Assembly: GCA_003647675.1 (NCBI GenBank)
Contig: QMNH01000035.1
Span: forward strand, 1 to 8,499
Reading direction: 5' to 3'
Origin: Candidatus Falkowiibacteriota bacterium
GTDB taxonomy: Bacteria > Patescibacteriota > Patescibacteriia > Patescibacteriales > UBA12075
Length of the DNA stretch: 8,499 bases
A program made the translations under genes and the position numbers. Below, piece by piece: positions 1-5,732 of this stretch. Each line of letters opens with the position of its first letter. Position 1 is the stretch's first letter. The notes below the pieces were generated by a model. The model saw only the letters and a program-made list of their open reading frames with translations, made no database searches and had not been told where the DNA came from.

Positions 1-82
1 CTTCTTTTTTTGTTGAAACATCCGTGCCGGTTGAAGCCGCGGCAGCAGAAGTTTCTTCGGTTTGTTTTTTTTCTTCTGTCAT
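1..82 (-). CDS. rplL: Ribosomal protein L7/L12, N-terminal fragment (cut by window edge)
   Basis: The ATG is at 82 on the minus strand and the frame stays open to base 1, giving 27 residues beginning MTEEKKQTEETSAAAAS. The assignment rests mainly on position: it is the next gene after rplJ, in the same direction and 108 bases downstream, and rplJ-rplL is one of the most conserved bacterial gene pairs. L7/L12 is the multimeric stalk protein that binds L10 and recruits translation GTPases. A short acidic/lysine-rich start is common for L7/L12 in such genomes. The Ala/Ser/Thr-rich stretch from residue 12 is more like the flexible hinge, which normally comes later, so the N-terminus here is longer or rearranged relative to the textbook protein. 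No Shine-Dalgarno motif precedes the ATG, only a run of A. The globular domain lies outside the window, so another small protein cannot be excluded. Confidence 0.6.
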   Translation of the reverse strand, partial: MTEEKKQTEETSAAAASTGTDVSTKKE

Positions 83-190
83 TTTTTTTAAACTAATTGC
101 TGAAAAATAAGTATAAATTTATATTTATATTTAAAACATACTAATTTTCGTGCAGCAAATAAATATTTATCTATATTAATTTATATTAAT
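83..190 (-). other. rplJ-rplL intercistronic spacer with imperfect hairpin and 10-base tandem repeat
   Basis: This 108-base gap is almost entirely A/T and holds no open frame. TTGCTG at 97-102 can pair with CAGCAA at 153-158, and the adjacent A-run (103-107) with the T-run (145-148), leaving a large AT-rich loop. Next to the rplJ stop, the 10-mer TATATTAATT occurs twice in tandem (172-181 and 182-191). I see no convincing separate promoter for rplL and no T-tract terminator after the hairpin, so the two genes are probably co-transcribed. The hairpin could be an RNA-processing or stabilising element, or simply chance in AT-rich sequence. Confidence 0.4.
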
Positions 191-718
191 TTATTCTTTT
201 GATTCTTTAATGGCAGATAAAACATAAATTAATTTTCGCGTATTTCCGTTTATTACGCTTACAAAATTTGAAATTGGAGCATTCAAAGAGCCTACTAGCT
301 TCGCGTACAATTCTTGTTTGCCCGGCAGGCAAGCTAAATCAGACACTTCCCGCGAGGACATGAATTTGCCCTCCAATAAACCTCCGATAAATTCAATTTT
401 ATCCTTGTTTAATTTTTTAAACTCATTAACAATTTTCGCAGGCGCGACCTCGTCCTTATAGCCAAAAACAACGGCGATCTTACCCTCGAAATCTTTTACT
501 TGGAAATCATTGTTTTTTTTATCCTTAAATACAATGTCCAGTAAAGTTTTTTTCGCGACATAATATTCGCTGTCCTCTTCTTTTAATTTTCGGCGCAATT
601 CATCGTTGTCCTTAACTCCTAAAGCGTCAAACTTAATAAAAACAATCGAATTAGAATTTTCAATTTTTTGGTTTAAATTTTTTATAATTTCCTTTTTTTG
701 CTCTTTTGTTTTAGCCAT
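191..718 (-). CDS. rplJ: Large subunit ribosomal protein L10
   Basis: This is a complete 175-residue protein of normal length for L10. L10 binds 23S rRNA at the stalk base and carries the L7/L12 dimers on its C-terminal helix. Recognisable parts are the N-terminal helix MAKTKEQKKEIIKNL, the segment SNSIVFIKFDALGVKDNDEL (22-41) aligning with the family beta-strand and loop, the AKKTLL motif (55-60), EFIGGLLEGKF (109-119), and the hallmark LACLPGKQELYAKLVGSLNA (128-147) followed by a Pro. The C-terminal tail after about 155 should be the L7/L12-binding helix. It starts at ATG 718 without a Shine-Dalgarno motif and ends with TAA. It is the first gene of a two-gene stalk operon with its own promoter and L10 leader upstream. 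The upstream neighbour is a DUF3160 gene rather than rplA, so the usual rplK-rplA-rplJ-rplL cluster is split here. Confidence 0.97.
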   Translation of the reverse strand: MAKTKEQKKEIIKNLNQKIENSNSIVFIKFDALGVKDNDELRRKLKEEDSEYYVAKKTLLDIVFKDKKNNDFQVKDFEGKIAVVFGYKDEVAPAKIVNEFKKLNKDKIEFIGGLLEGKFMSSREVSDLACLPGKQELYAKLVGSLNAPISNFVSVINGNTRKLIYVLSAIKESKE

Positions 719-779
719 ATAATTAATTATTTATAAATATTCGTATATTTGAATTAATTTATAAATTAGCGTGATAAAT

Positions 780-804
780 AAAAAAACTGCGTAAATAATC
801 GCAG
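780..804 (-). terminator. Attenuator-like hairpin in the rplJ leader
   Basis: On the minus strand CTGCG (804-800) can pair with CGCAG (791-787) around an 8-base loop, followed at once by seven T (786-780), then A and TTT. The stem is only 5 bp but four pairs are G-C, so a weak or conditional intrinsic terminator is plausible. Its 5' arm lies inside the 3' strand of the L10-leader closing stem (806-798), so the two structures exclude each other. It sits about 60 bases upstream of the rplJ start. Confidence 0.55.
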
Positions 805-876
805 ACTTAAAAATCTTACTGTTACTGTCTAAGCAGGATATTAAGCCGGTATTTAGAGGCGCCTGCTGTCTGCGAC
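798..876 (-). promoter_or_regulatory. L10 (rplJ) ribosomal protein leader RNA
   Basis: This RNA element lets L10, or the L10-L7/L12 complex, repress its own operon by mimicking its rRNA site. On the minus strand it reads GTCGCAGAC (876-868), AGCAGG (867-862), a GGC...GCC-type small hairpin (860-845), the conserved unpaired TTAATAT, CCTGCT (837-832) and finally GTCTGCGAT (806-798). Closing stem P1 is 8 Watson-Crick pairs plus a G-U, stem P2 is AGCAGG/CCTGCT, and the GACAGCAGG...CTTAATATCCTGC pattern is the well-known signature of L10 leaders (Rfam family L10_leader). It lies between a sigma70-type promoter and rplJ. TAGAC (831-827) can also pair with GTCTG (806-802), an alternative to P1. The identification comes from motif recall, not a covariance search. 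Confidence 0.88.
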
Positions 877-893
877 TATTAAATTAACTTATT

Positions 894-924
894 ATTATAT
901 TACCATATTTGTTATACCTGTCAA
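894..924 (-). promoter_or_regulatory. rplJ-rplL promoter
   Basis: A perfect -35 TTGACA lies at 924-919 on the minus strand. Two overlapping -10 candidates follow: TAATAT (902-897) with a 16-base spacer and the perfect TATAAT (899-894) with a 19-base spacer. Either places the transcript start near 885-892, just before the L10 leader. The strong -35 suits a ribosomal protein operon. The promoter begins less than 30 bases after the end of the DUF3160 gene, with no clear terminator between them. Confidence 0.72.
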
Positions 925-952
925 TAGTTAGCCTATTATCGCCGCCCAAAAT

Positions 953-3322
953 TCAATTATTGGTAATTTTTTCCATATAATTAAATAATGGTCCGACGGC
1001 TATTATTTTTTTACCGGAGTTATTGTAAACCACGGCTAATAATTTAAGCCCATTAATAGATTCCGATAAAACTTTTTCTTCAAACAAAATACTGAATTCT
1101 TTAGAGGCGCTTGTTTCTATTATTAAATGGCCTACAAAATCATTGATAAATTTACAATTATCGCTATCAATAGCGGCTCCGCTTAACTCTTTTTCTATAA
1201 TTAACTTTGTATTTTTTAACTTATCGTTTAAATCTTTCAGCTCAATAGACGCCGCGTTGGTTTTGTTTGTCACTTTTAGGATTGCCAGCATATTCATTAA
1301 CATTTCATTACGGCTAATCAACTCGTTGACTAATGGTAAGTTAGGTTCAATATAATTATTTAAATTACATTGGGAATAAGACCCTAAATTACTGCTTTTA
1401 TTTTCGTAATAATTTACGGTAATGTCTTCGGCTAAATGCAAATTTACCCATGCCCCCAGCGCGGTGTTTATATCTTTTTTCTGCTTCCATGAATCATGTC
1501 TAAAAAATACCGGCAAACCTTCATTATTGTAAGTAAGCAAAATTTTATCTAAATCCAAAGTAATCCAATACACGTTGTTATTCCAAGTATAATTATCAAA
1601 CCCGTTTATTTGTTCATTCAGCTTTTTTATTCTAAAATCATAATGAACATAATTTGAATTCTCCTTGAAATAATCGTTGTTGACAATTCCCGGCTCAAGC
1701 ATATTAATTATATCAAGCCCCATACCGCCACACCTATAAAAAAAGCCTGCCTTTGATTTACAGAGCGTGCTGTATGTGTTTTTTCCTTCGGGTACCTCAA
1801 GGGGCGTCATCTCGGAGCCGATAAATTCTTTTAGAATAAAATCATTCGGCCAATAAGGGTTTTGCAGCAGCCTCATGCCTAAATCCGGTTCGGGGCTATC
1901 CGCCACCCTTTCAAATCCTCCCTCAATATCGGAAAATTTAAAAGACGCTAATTTTTTTTGAATATTCAATAAATCCGATTTCCGATTTATGTTTTCGGAA
2001 GAAAATATTTTTTCTATTTCATAATTTTCACCAAAGATTTCATTCATTGCCCAGGCGTAATGCAGGTAAGTTAAATCATGGCGCAAGCCGGAAAAAAATG
2101 AAATAAATTTATAAATTATCGCCCATTGATTTTTAATATCCTGATTATCCTGTAAATCCTTCGTGATATAACCGGCGGCCGCCAAATTAATTACCCAATC
2201 ATTATAATCCAGTAAACAATCCGGACATTCATCGCTTCTATAATAAAGAGGGAAAAACGAGTTAAGCCACTTCATGCCTAAATAAAAATTATTTAGCTTA
2301 GCGCTGGACTTATAATTGTCAGGGACTTTAAAAACTTTATAATTAATCGGATAAAGCAAGGCGGGCGATTTATTTTCGCCTGATGCTGATTTTATTAAAT
2401 TAATTTCTTGGTTTATCTGATTTTGCAAATTTTCAGGTATATCAAAATAATAATAATCGGCTTCCTGCGCGGAAAACCTGGCTTCATCTATAAAATTATC
2501 CTGGCTGTTTATTTGCTCCAAATCCGGCATTAATAATTTTAAAGCGACCGCGAAATAAACAGTTTCCAGCCTTTGTCCTTCTAGTACCGGATCATTGGCC
2601 AACCCCACCGCGGATGACCTTCTCTTATATCTTGTTAGCGCAATATCGTATAATTTTTTATTTATACTCCAAAGATTGTCGTAAAAAGCATTTTTTTCTA
2701 TTTCTTTAAAGGCCGACTTAAAAACATTTTGGTAATAATAAATTAAAAAATCGCTCGTGATTAAAAGCGGCATATCTTTATTTATCAACAATCTATATAA
2801 ATCAAAAAAATTGTCCGCCTCTCTGTAATACTGATTTTCTAAAATAGCAAATCCGTAATTATTAAAATCTTCAATATTGGAATCTAAATTTAATTTTCTG
2901 GAAATATCGTAATAATTTGACACATCCGCTTTAATATTTACCGGCAGGCTGTAGCTTTCAATATTTGGCTTAAAATCATTCACCGCGGCTTTATAAAAAT
3001 CCGCGAAACTAATGTCTTCGGCTTTTACATTATCGGTTGTAGTCCCGAAATAATCATCGTCATTTTTAATAATATTATCGTCAATTGGCAATCTTTGAAC
3101 CGTATTTGTGGCAATAATAGTTTCATTATGATCATTTTTGTCACCAGAAAAAAAAGGGAAAGAAAATTTCGTAATACATATAAAAATTATTAAAGCAAAA
3201 AAAATAAATAATCCGCCGATTACATAAATATTTTTATAAAAAGACTTGCGATCCGTTTTAATTTCATCGGAAATTCCACTGAATTTTTTTTCTTCTTTTT
3301 TCCACTCTTGATCTATAAACAT
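953..3322 (-). CDS. Membrane-anchored DUF3160 protein of unknown function
   Basis: This 789-residue protein has a charged cytoplasmic N-terminus (1-30), one strongly hydrophobic segment (about 31-56) and then a long domain predicted to lie outside the membrane. From about residue 125 to the end it resembles the DUF3160 family: LLITSDFLIYYYQNVFKSAF (186-205), MRLLQNPYWPNDFI (483-496), GGMGLDIINML (532-542), LGAWVNLHLAEDITVNYYE (622-640), NNYIEPNLPLVNEL (655-668) and the closing VGPLFNYME (776-784). The function of DUF3160 is unknown and I see no catalytic motif I can name. Outside the membrane segment there are exactly six cysteines (366, 369, 521, 531, 652, 723), including CPDC, which could be disulfides or a metal site. 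The ATG at 3322 follows its own promoter and has no Shine-Dalgarno motif; the stop is TGA. Extracytoplasmic location is inferred from the single N-terminal membrane segment. Confidence 0.85.
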   Translation of the reverse strand: MFIDQEWKKEEKKFSGISDEIKTDRKSFYKNIYVIGGLFIFFALIIFICITKFSFPFFSGDKNDHNETIIATNTVQRLPIDDNIIKNDDDYFGTTTDNVKAEDISFADFYKAAVNDFKPNIESYSLPVNIKADVSNYYDISRKLNLDSNIEDFNNYGFAILENQYYREADNFFDLYRLLINKDMPLLITSDFLIYYYQNVFKSAFKEIEKNAFYDNLWSINKKLYDIALTRYKRRSSAVGLANDPVLEGQRLETVYFAVALKLLMPDLEQINSQDNFIDEARFSAQEADYYYFDIPENLQNQINQEINLIKSASGENKSPALLYPINYKVFKVPDNYKSSAKLNNFYLGMKWLNSFFPLYYRSDECPDCLLDYNDWVINLAAAGYITKDLQDNQDIKNQWAIIYKFISFFSGLRHDLTYLHYAWAMNEIFGENYEIEKIFSSENINRKSDLLNIQKKLASFKFSDIEGGFERVADSPEPDLGMRLLQNPYWPNDFILKEFIGSEMTPLEVPEGKNTYSTLCKSKAGFFYRCGGMGLDIINMLEPGIVNNDYFKENSNYVHYDFRIKKLNEQINGFDNYTWNNNVYWITLDLDKILLTYNNEGLPVFFRHDSWKQKKDINTALGAWVNLHLAEDITVNYYENKSSNLGSYSQCNLNNYIEPNLPLVNELISRNEMLMNMLAILKVTNKTNAASIELKDLNDKLKNTKLIIEKELSGAAIDSDNCKFINDFVGHLIIETSASKEFSILFEEKVLSESINGLKLLAVVYNNSGKKIIAVGPLFNYMEKITNN

Positions 3323-3346
3323 ATTTAAATTACTTTTTATAAATAT

Positions 3347-3375
3347 ATTATACCATGAAATACTAAAAATAAAAA
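3347..3375 (-). promoter_or_regulatory. Promoter of the DUF3160 gene (extended -10)
   Basis: The minus strand has TATAAT at 3352-3347 preceded by TGG, giving an extended -10 (TGN-TATAAT). The -35 position (about 3375-3370, TTTTTA) is poor and falls in the T-tract of the upstream terminator, so the extended -10 would have to carry recognition. The expected transcript start is near 3340, leaving a leader of roughly 20 bases before the ATG at 3322. Confidence 0.5.
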
Positions 3376-3396
3376 ACAGGCTTTTTTATCAGCCTG
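3366..3396 (-). terminator. Intrinsic terminator after mltG
   Basis: On the minus strand CAGGCT (3396-3391) pairs with AGCCTG (3382-3377) around an 8-base loop, followed by TTTTTTATTTTT (3376-3365). This is a textbook rho-independent terminator, 29 bases after the mltG stop codon, and should end the pcm-manC-mltG transcript. On the plus strand the hairpin is not followed directly by a T-run, so it looks one-directional. Confidence 0.85.
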
Positions 3397-3424
3397 CCTT
3401 ATAATATTTTTTTACCGTTTAATG

Positions 3425-4435
3425 CTACTTTAAATATTTTGCTTTATTTGCCAAATGTTCTTGATAACTTTTACCAAAAACTGTTTCTCCATTATCAAAA
3501 CGGCTTAAAAAATAATTATATTCGGTTTCTTCCGAATAAATTGCGGCTTTTATCGCGTTTACACCCGGATTACAAATCGGGCCGGGCGGTAAGCCCTGAT
3601 TTTTATATGTGTTATAGTCGGAATTTATCTGGGTATCTTCAATGCTATATTGTTTTTTGTTCTCTCCAAGAATATAAGCTAATGTCGCGCAAGACTCCAG
3701 CGGCTGGCCATTTTTTATGCGATTACGAAAAATTCCGGATACTATCCGCATATCGCTATAATCACGCACTTCTTTTTCAATAAGCGATGCCAAAATAATA
3801 ATTTCGTATATGCTTCTGCCGGAACTTTCTATGTCTTCCCGCATTTCAACAGTTATTTTTTTGTCTAAATTATCCAGCATTTTCACGATAATATCTTCCG
3901 CTGTCGCGTCGCTAAATATTCTATAAGTATCGGGAAACAAAAAACCTTCCAAGTCAGCTTGCGGTGAAGCCCCCTTAAAAATAGTATAATCCCAATTGCC
4001 GGTTTTTGTTTTAGCCAGTACTAAAAATTCATTATTTTTTAAAACGCCATTTTCAGTCAAATATTTATTTATTTCTTCCATTCTCCAGCCTTCAATTATT
4101 TTTATTGTTTTTTCGTCAATCAAAGCTTGCCCATTAGCCAATATATCGGCAATTTCCTTGATTGAAAGCGAAGGACTAAGAAAATAATCTCCGGCTTGAA
4201 TTTTTTTATCTATATCTTTATTTTTTAAATATACCTTAAAATAAAACTTTGATTTAATTAACCCGGAAGCGGATAAGCTTTCGCCTATATCATCAACGCT
4301 TTGGCCGGCTAAAACTGTAAACGTGATATTGTCCGCTTGCTCAGCCGCCGGATTATTAATAGCTTTTTGATAAAAAATAAAAATTATTATAAACAAAATA
4401 ATTACTATAAATATAAATTTTATAATTTTTTTCAT
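3425..4435 (-). CDS. mltG: Endolytic murein transglycosylase MltG (YceG-like)
   Basis: MltG is an inner-membrane lytic transglycosylase that cuts nascent peptidoglycan strands and is thought to set glycan chain length. The 336-residue protein has a short basic start, one membrane segment (about 4-22), a LysM-like region (TFTVLAGQSVDDIGESLSAS, 38-57) and the YceG catalytic domain. Diagnostic motifs are LEGFLFPDTYRIF (162-174), ILASLIEKEV (214-223) with the probable catalytic Glu at 220 (the second Glu, 222, is the alternative), YNTYKNQGLPPGPICNPG (274-291) and FGKSYQEHLANKAKYL near the end. Length and motif order are normal. The ATG at 4435 lies one base from the end of the MITE-like element, and an AAGG (4443-4440) four bases upstream could serve as a weak Shine-Dalgarno. 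It ends with TAG, followed by a strong terminator. It is the last gene of a likely pcm-manC-mltG unit. Confidence 0.95.
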   Translation of the reverse strand: MKKIIKFIFIVIILFIIIFIFYQKAINNPAAEQADNITFTVLAGQSVDDIGESLSASGLIKSKFYFKVYLKNKDIDKKIQAGDYFLSPSLSIKEIADILANGQALIDEKTIKIIEGWRMEEINKYLTENGVLKNNEFLVLAKTKTGNWDYTIFKGASPQADLEGFLFPDTYRIFSDATAEDIIVKMLDNLDKKITVEMREDIESSGRSIYEIIILASLIEKEVRDYSDMRIVSGIFRNRIKNGQPLESCATLAYILGENKKQYSIEDTQINSDYNTYKNQGLPPGPICNPGVNAIKAAIYSEETEYNYFLSRFDNGETVFGKSYQEHLANKAKYLK

Positions 4436-4436
4436 A

Positions 4437-4455
4437 AGACCTTTTGCAGAATAAT
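4437..4455 (+). repeat. Left terminal inverted repeat of the MITE-like element
   Basis: AGACCTTTTGCAGAATAAT matches the reverse complement of the right end at 17 of 19 positions, with mismatches at positions 7 and 13. Read on the minus strand it ends in AAAAGGTCT, which places AAGG four bases upstream of the mltG ATG (with one further base, 4436, between repeat and codon). Confidence 0.75.
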
Positions 4456-4563
4456 ATTTCTTAACGAAATTTTCAAATTTTAGGGAAATTTTTTAAAAAA
4501 AATTTTTGTTTATATGACAATATAGACCAAAATTTTTTTGGAAAAATTTATCAAAATATGGAA

Positions 4564-4603
4564 ATTGTCTAGGCTACGCCAGATCTGGCGAAGCTATGAC
4601 AGT
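4564..4603. repeat. Long imperfect palindrome inside the MITE-like element
   Basis: The core CGCCAGATCTGGCG (4577-4590) is a perfect 14-base palindrome. Beyond one A/A mismatch it extends to GCT/AGC (4573-4575 with 4592-4594) and a G-U pair. After a 2x2 internal loop it continues with ATTGTC (4564-4569) against GACAGT (4598-4603), which includes one T-G pair. The GC-rich core stands out sharply from its AT-rich surroundings. It is not followed by a T-run on either strand, so it is not a standard terminator. Confidence 0.8.
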
Positions 4604-4609
4604 AGTAAA

Positions 4610-4628
4610 ATTATTTTGCAAGAGGTCT
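4610..4628 (-). repeat. Right terminal inverted repeat of the MITE-like element
   Basis: Read on the minus strand this is AGACCTCTTGCAAAATAAT, the partner of the repeat at 4437-4455. It ends five bases short of the manC stop codon, so the element sits immediately downstream of manC without touching its coding sequence. Confidence 0.75.
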
Positions 4629-4633
4629 AGAAC

Positions 4634-5722
4634 TTACAAATAATTATTCTTTCCTTCCTTCTTTAATTTTTCTACCGCCTTTTTAACATCGGCTGACCCT
4701 TTAAGGGAGGAAATAAACAAAGCATCTTTTGTATCTATTATTGCTAAATTATTAATATCGTTAACCACGATTATTTTCTTGTCTTGCGCGCAATAAATTA
4801 AATTATTAACGGAATCGCTAATTTCCACTTCTCCTTTTATTACGTTGTCTTCTTCATTTTCCGAAAGAATTCTTTTTATTATGTGCCACTTGCCCAAATC
4901 GCTCCATCCAATTTTATTGGAAACGCTCATGGCAATTTTATCTATTTTATTGGTAATAGCTGTTTCAACAGTAATTTTCTCTAATTCTCCATATAATTCT
5001 TGAGCTTTCTTTAAATCTTTTTTATCACTAATTAATTCAACAACGGCCTGGCAGGTTTTGTACATTTCTTTCTGGTGTATTTTAAATAAATTCGCAATAT
5101 GCTTTAACTGCCACAAATACATTCCCGTATGACTATAATAGACTCCGGTTTTTATTAATTCCTGACAATACTCATAATTGGGCTTTTCAACTACGCCCGC
5201 GACCCAGTATATCGCTTCCTCACCGTTTCTATGCAATTTTTTTCCAGATTTAAAGTAAGTGTAGCCGGTATCCGGATAAGCGGGTATAATAGCCGGGGTT
5301 AATATGTAGTCGGGATTATTTAAAATAAAATTTTCAGTAGTTAAAAGCAAACTGCCAAAAGCCTCGTTGTCGGAAATATAATCATCGGCCGGTAAAGACG
5401 CTATTACTTCGCCGGGGCCGCATAGCTTTTCCAAATAACAAACTTCAAGACACATAGCCGGTCCGGTATTTCTTGTGTCAGTTTCAATAATAATATTATT
5501 ATTTTCAATTTCCGGTATTTCTTTTTTTGCTCTATCCTTAAATTTCCGGTTTACTGAAATAAATAAATCCCCCGGCTTGTCAAGCAAAGGAGCGATTCTT
5601 TCGTAAGTATTCCTAAGCATGCTTTTACTGCCGATGATATTCTGGAACTGTTTTGGGTTGTCGGCACGGCTCATCGGCCACAATCTTGTGCCTATGCCTC
5701 CGGCTCTAATAACAATTTTCAT
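4634..5722 (-). CDS. manC: Mannose-1-phosphate guanylyltransferase, single-domain form
   Basis: The enzyme makes GDP-mannose from mannose-1-phosphate and GTP, the donor for mannose-containing glycans. The 362-residue protein opens with the nucleotidyltransferase signature AGGIGTRLWPMSR (7-19) and PKQF (23-26). It then shows ETDTRNTGPAM (80-90), LPADDYI (110-116), AYPDTGYTYF (148-157), VVEKP (177-181), HTGMYLW (198-204) and GWSDLGKW (272-279). The last is the usual C-terminal metal/sugar motif of the GDP-mannose family. The length matches the short form without the fused phosphomannose isomerase cupin domain. Differences from the common consensus are Arg for Leu in VIRAGG, PADDY for PSDHx, and SHTGMY for the usual NSGMF. 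The start at 5722 is 10 bases after pcm, with no Shine-Dalgarno motif, so co-transcription and coupled translation with pcm are likely. Family membership is firm; exact sugar specificity is less so. Confidence 0.88.
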   Translation of the reverse strand: MKIVIRAGGIGTRLWPMSRADNPKQFQNIIGSKSMLRNTYERIAPLLDKPGDLFISVNRKFKDRAKKEIPEIENNNIIIETDTRNTGPAMCLEVCYLEKLCGPGEVIASLPADDYISDNEAFGSLLLTTENFILNNPDYILTPAIIPAYPDTGYTYFKSGKKLHRNGEEAIYWVAGVVEKPNYEYCQELIKTGVYYSHTGMYLWQLKHIANLFKIHQKEMYKTCQAVVELISDKKDLKKAQELYGELEKITVETAITNKIDKIAMSVSNKIGWSDLGKWHIIKRILSENEEDNVIKGEVEISDSVNNLIYCAQDKKIIVVNDINNLAIIDTKDALFISSLKGSADVKKAVEKLKKEGKNNYL

Positions 5723-5732
5723 AAATCTATAT

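Larger units (their letters stand above)
4437..4628. mobile_element. MITE-like non-coding element with terminal inverted repeats
   Basis: This 192-base segment starts AGACCTTTTGCAGAATAAT (4437-4455) and ends with the reverse complement of AGACCTCTTGCAAAATAAT (4628-4610): 19-base terminal inverted repeats with 17 matches. It has no coding capacity. Inside are A-tract-rich sequence (4467-4549) and a long imperfect hairpin around a perfect 14-base palindrome (4577-4590). It fills nearly the whole gap between the manC stop (4634) and the mltG start (4435). Flanks are TAA on the left and TAG on the right if a TNA-type target is assumed, so no clean target duplication is visible. Size, ends and lack of genes fit a miniature element mobilised by a transposase elsewhere in the genome. 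I do not assign an IS family. A regulatory intergenic region with chance repeats is the alternative. Confidence 0.65.

Noticed and set aside
880..955. Possible read-through of the DUF3160 TGA stop (TGA as glycine, as in Gracilibacteria/SR1), adding about 23 residues
   Set aside because: The protein already ends at the usual family end (VGPLFNYME), the extension would run over the rplJ promoter, and no other gene in the window needs TGA as a sense codon.
925..955. Small AATAG/CTATT hairpin just after the DUF3160 stop as its terminator
   Set aside because: The stem is only about 5 A/T-rich pairs and no T-run follows, so it does not support termination.
1143..1355. Plus-strand open frame of 70 codons inside the DUF3160 gene
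   Set aside because: It lies wholly opposite a well-supported gene, has no recognisable domain and no promoter, and its hydrophobic composition mirrors the AT-rich opposite strand.
3439..3783. Plus-strand open frame of 114 codons opposite mltG
   Set aside because: It is antisense to the conserved MltG catalytic domain and resembles no family I recognise. A second one at 3996-4187 is rejected for the same reason.
4564..4603. The palindrome as an intrinsic terminator after manC
   Set aside because: There is no T-run following the hairpin on either strand. A role as part of a mobile element or RNA structure fits better.
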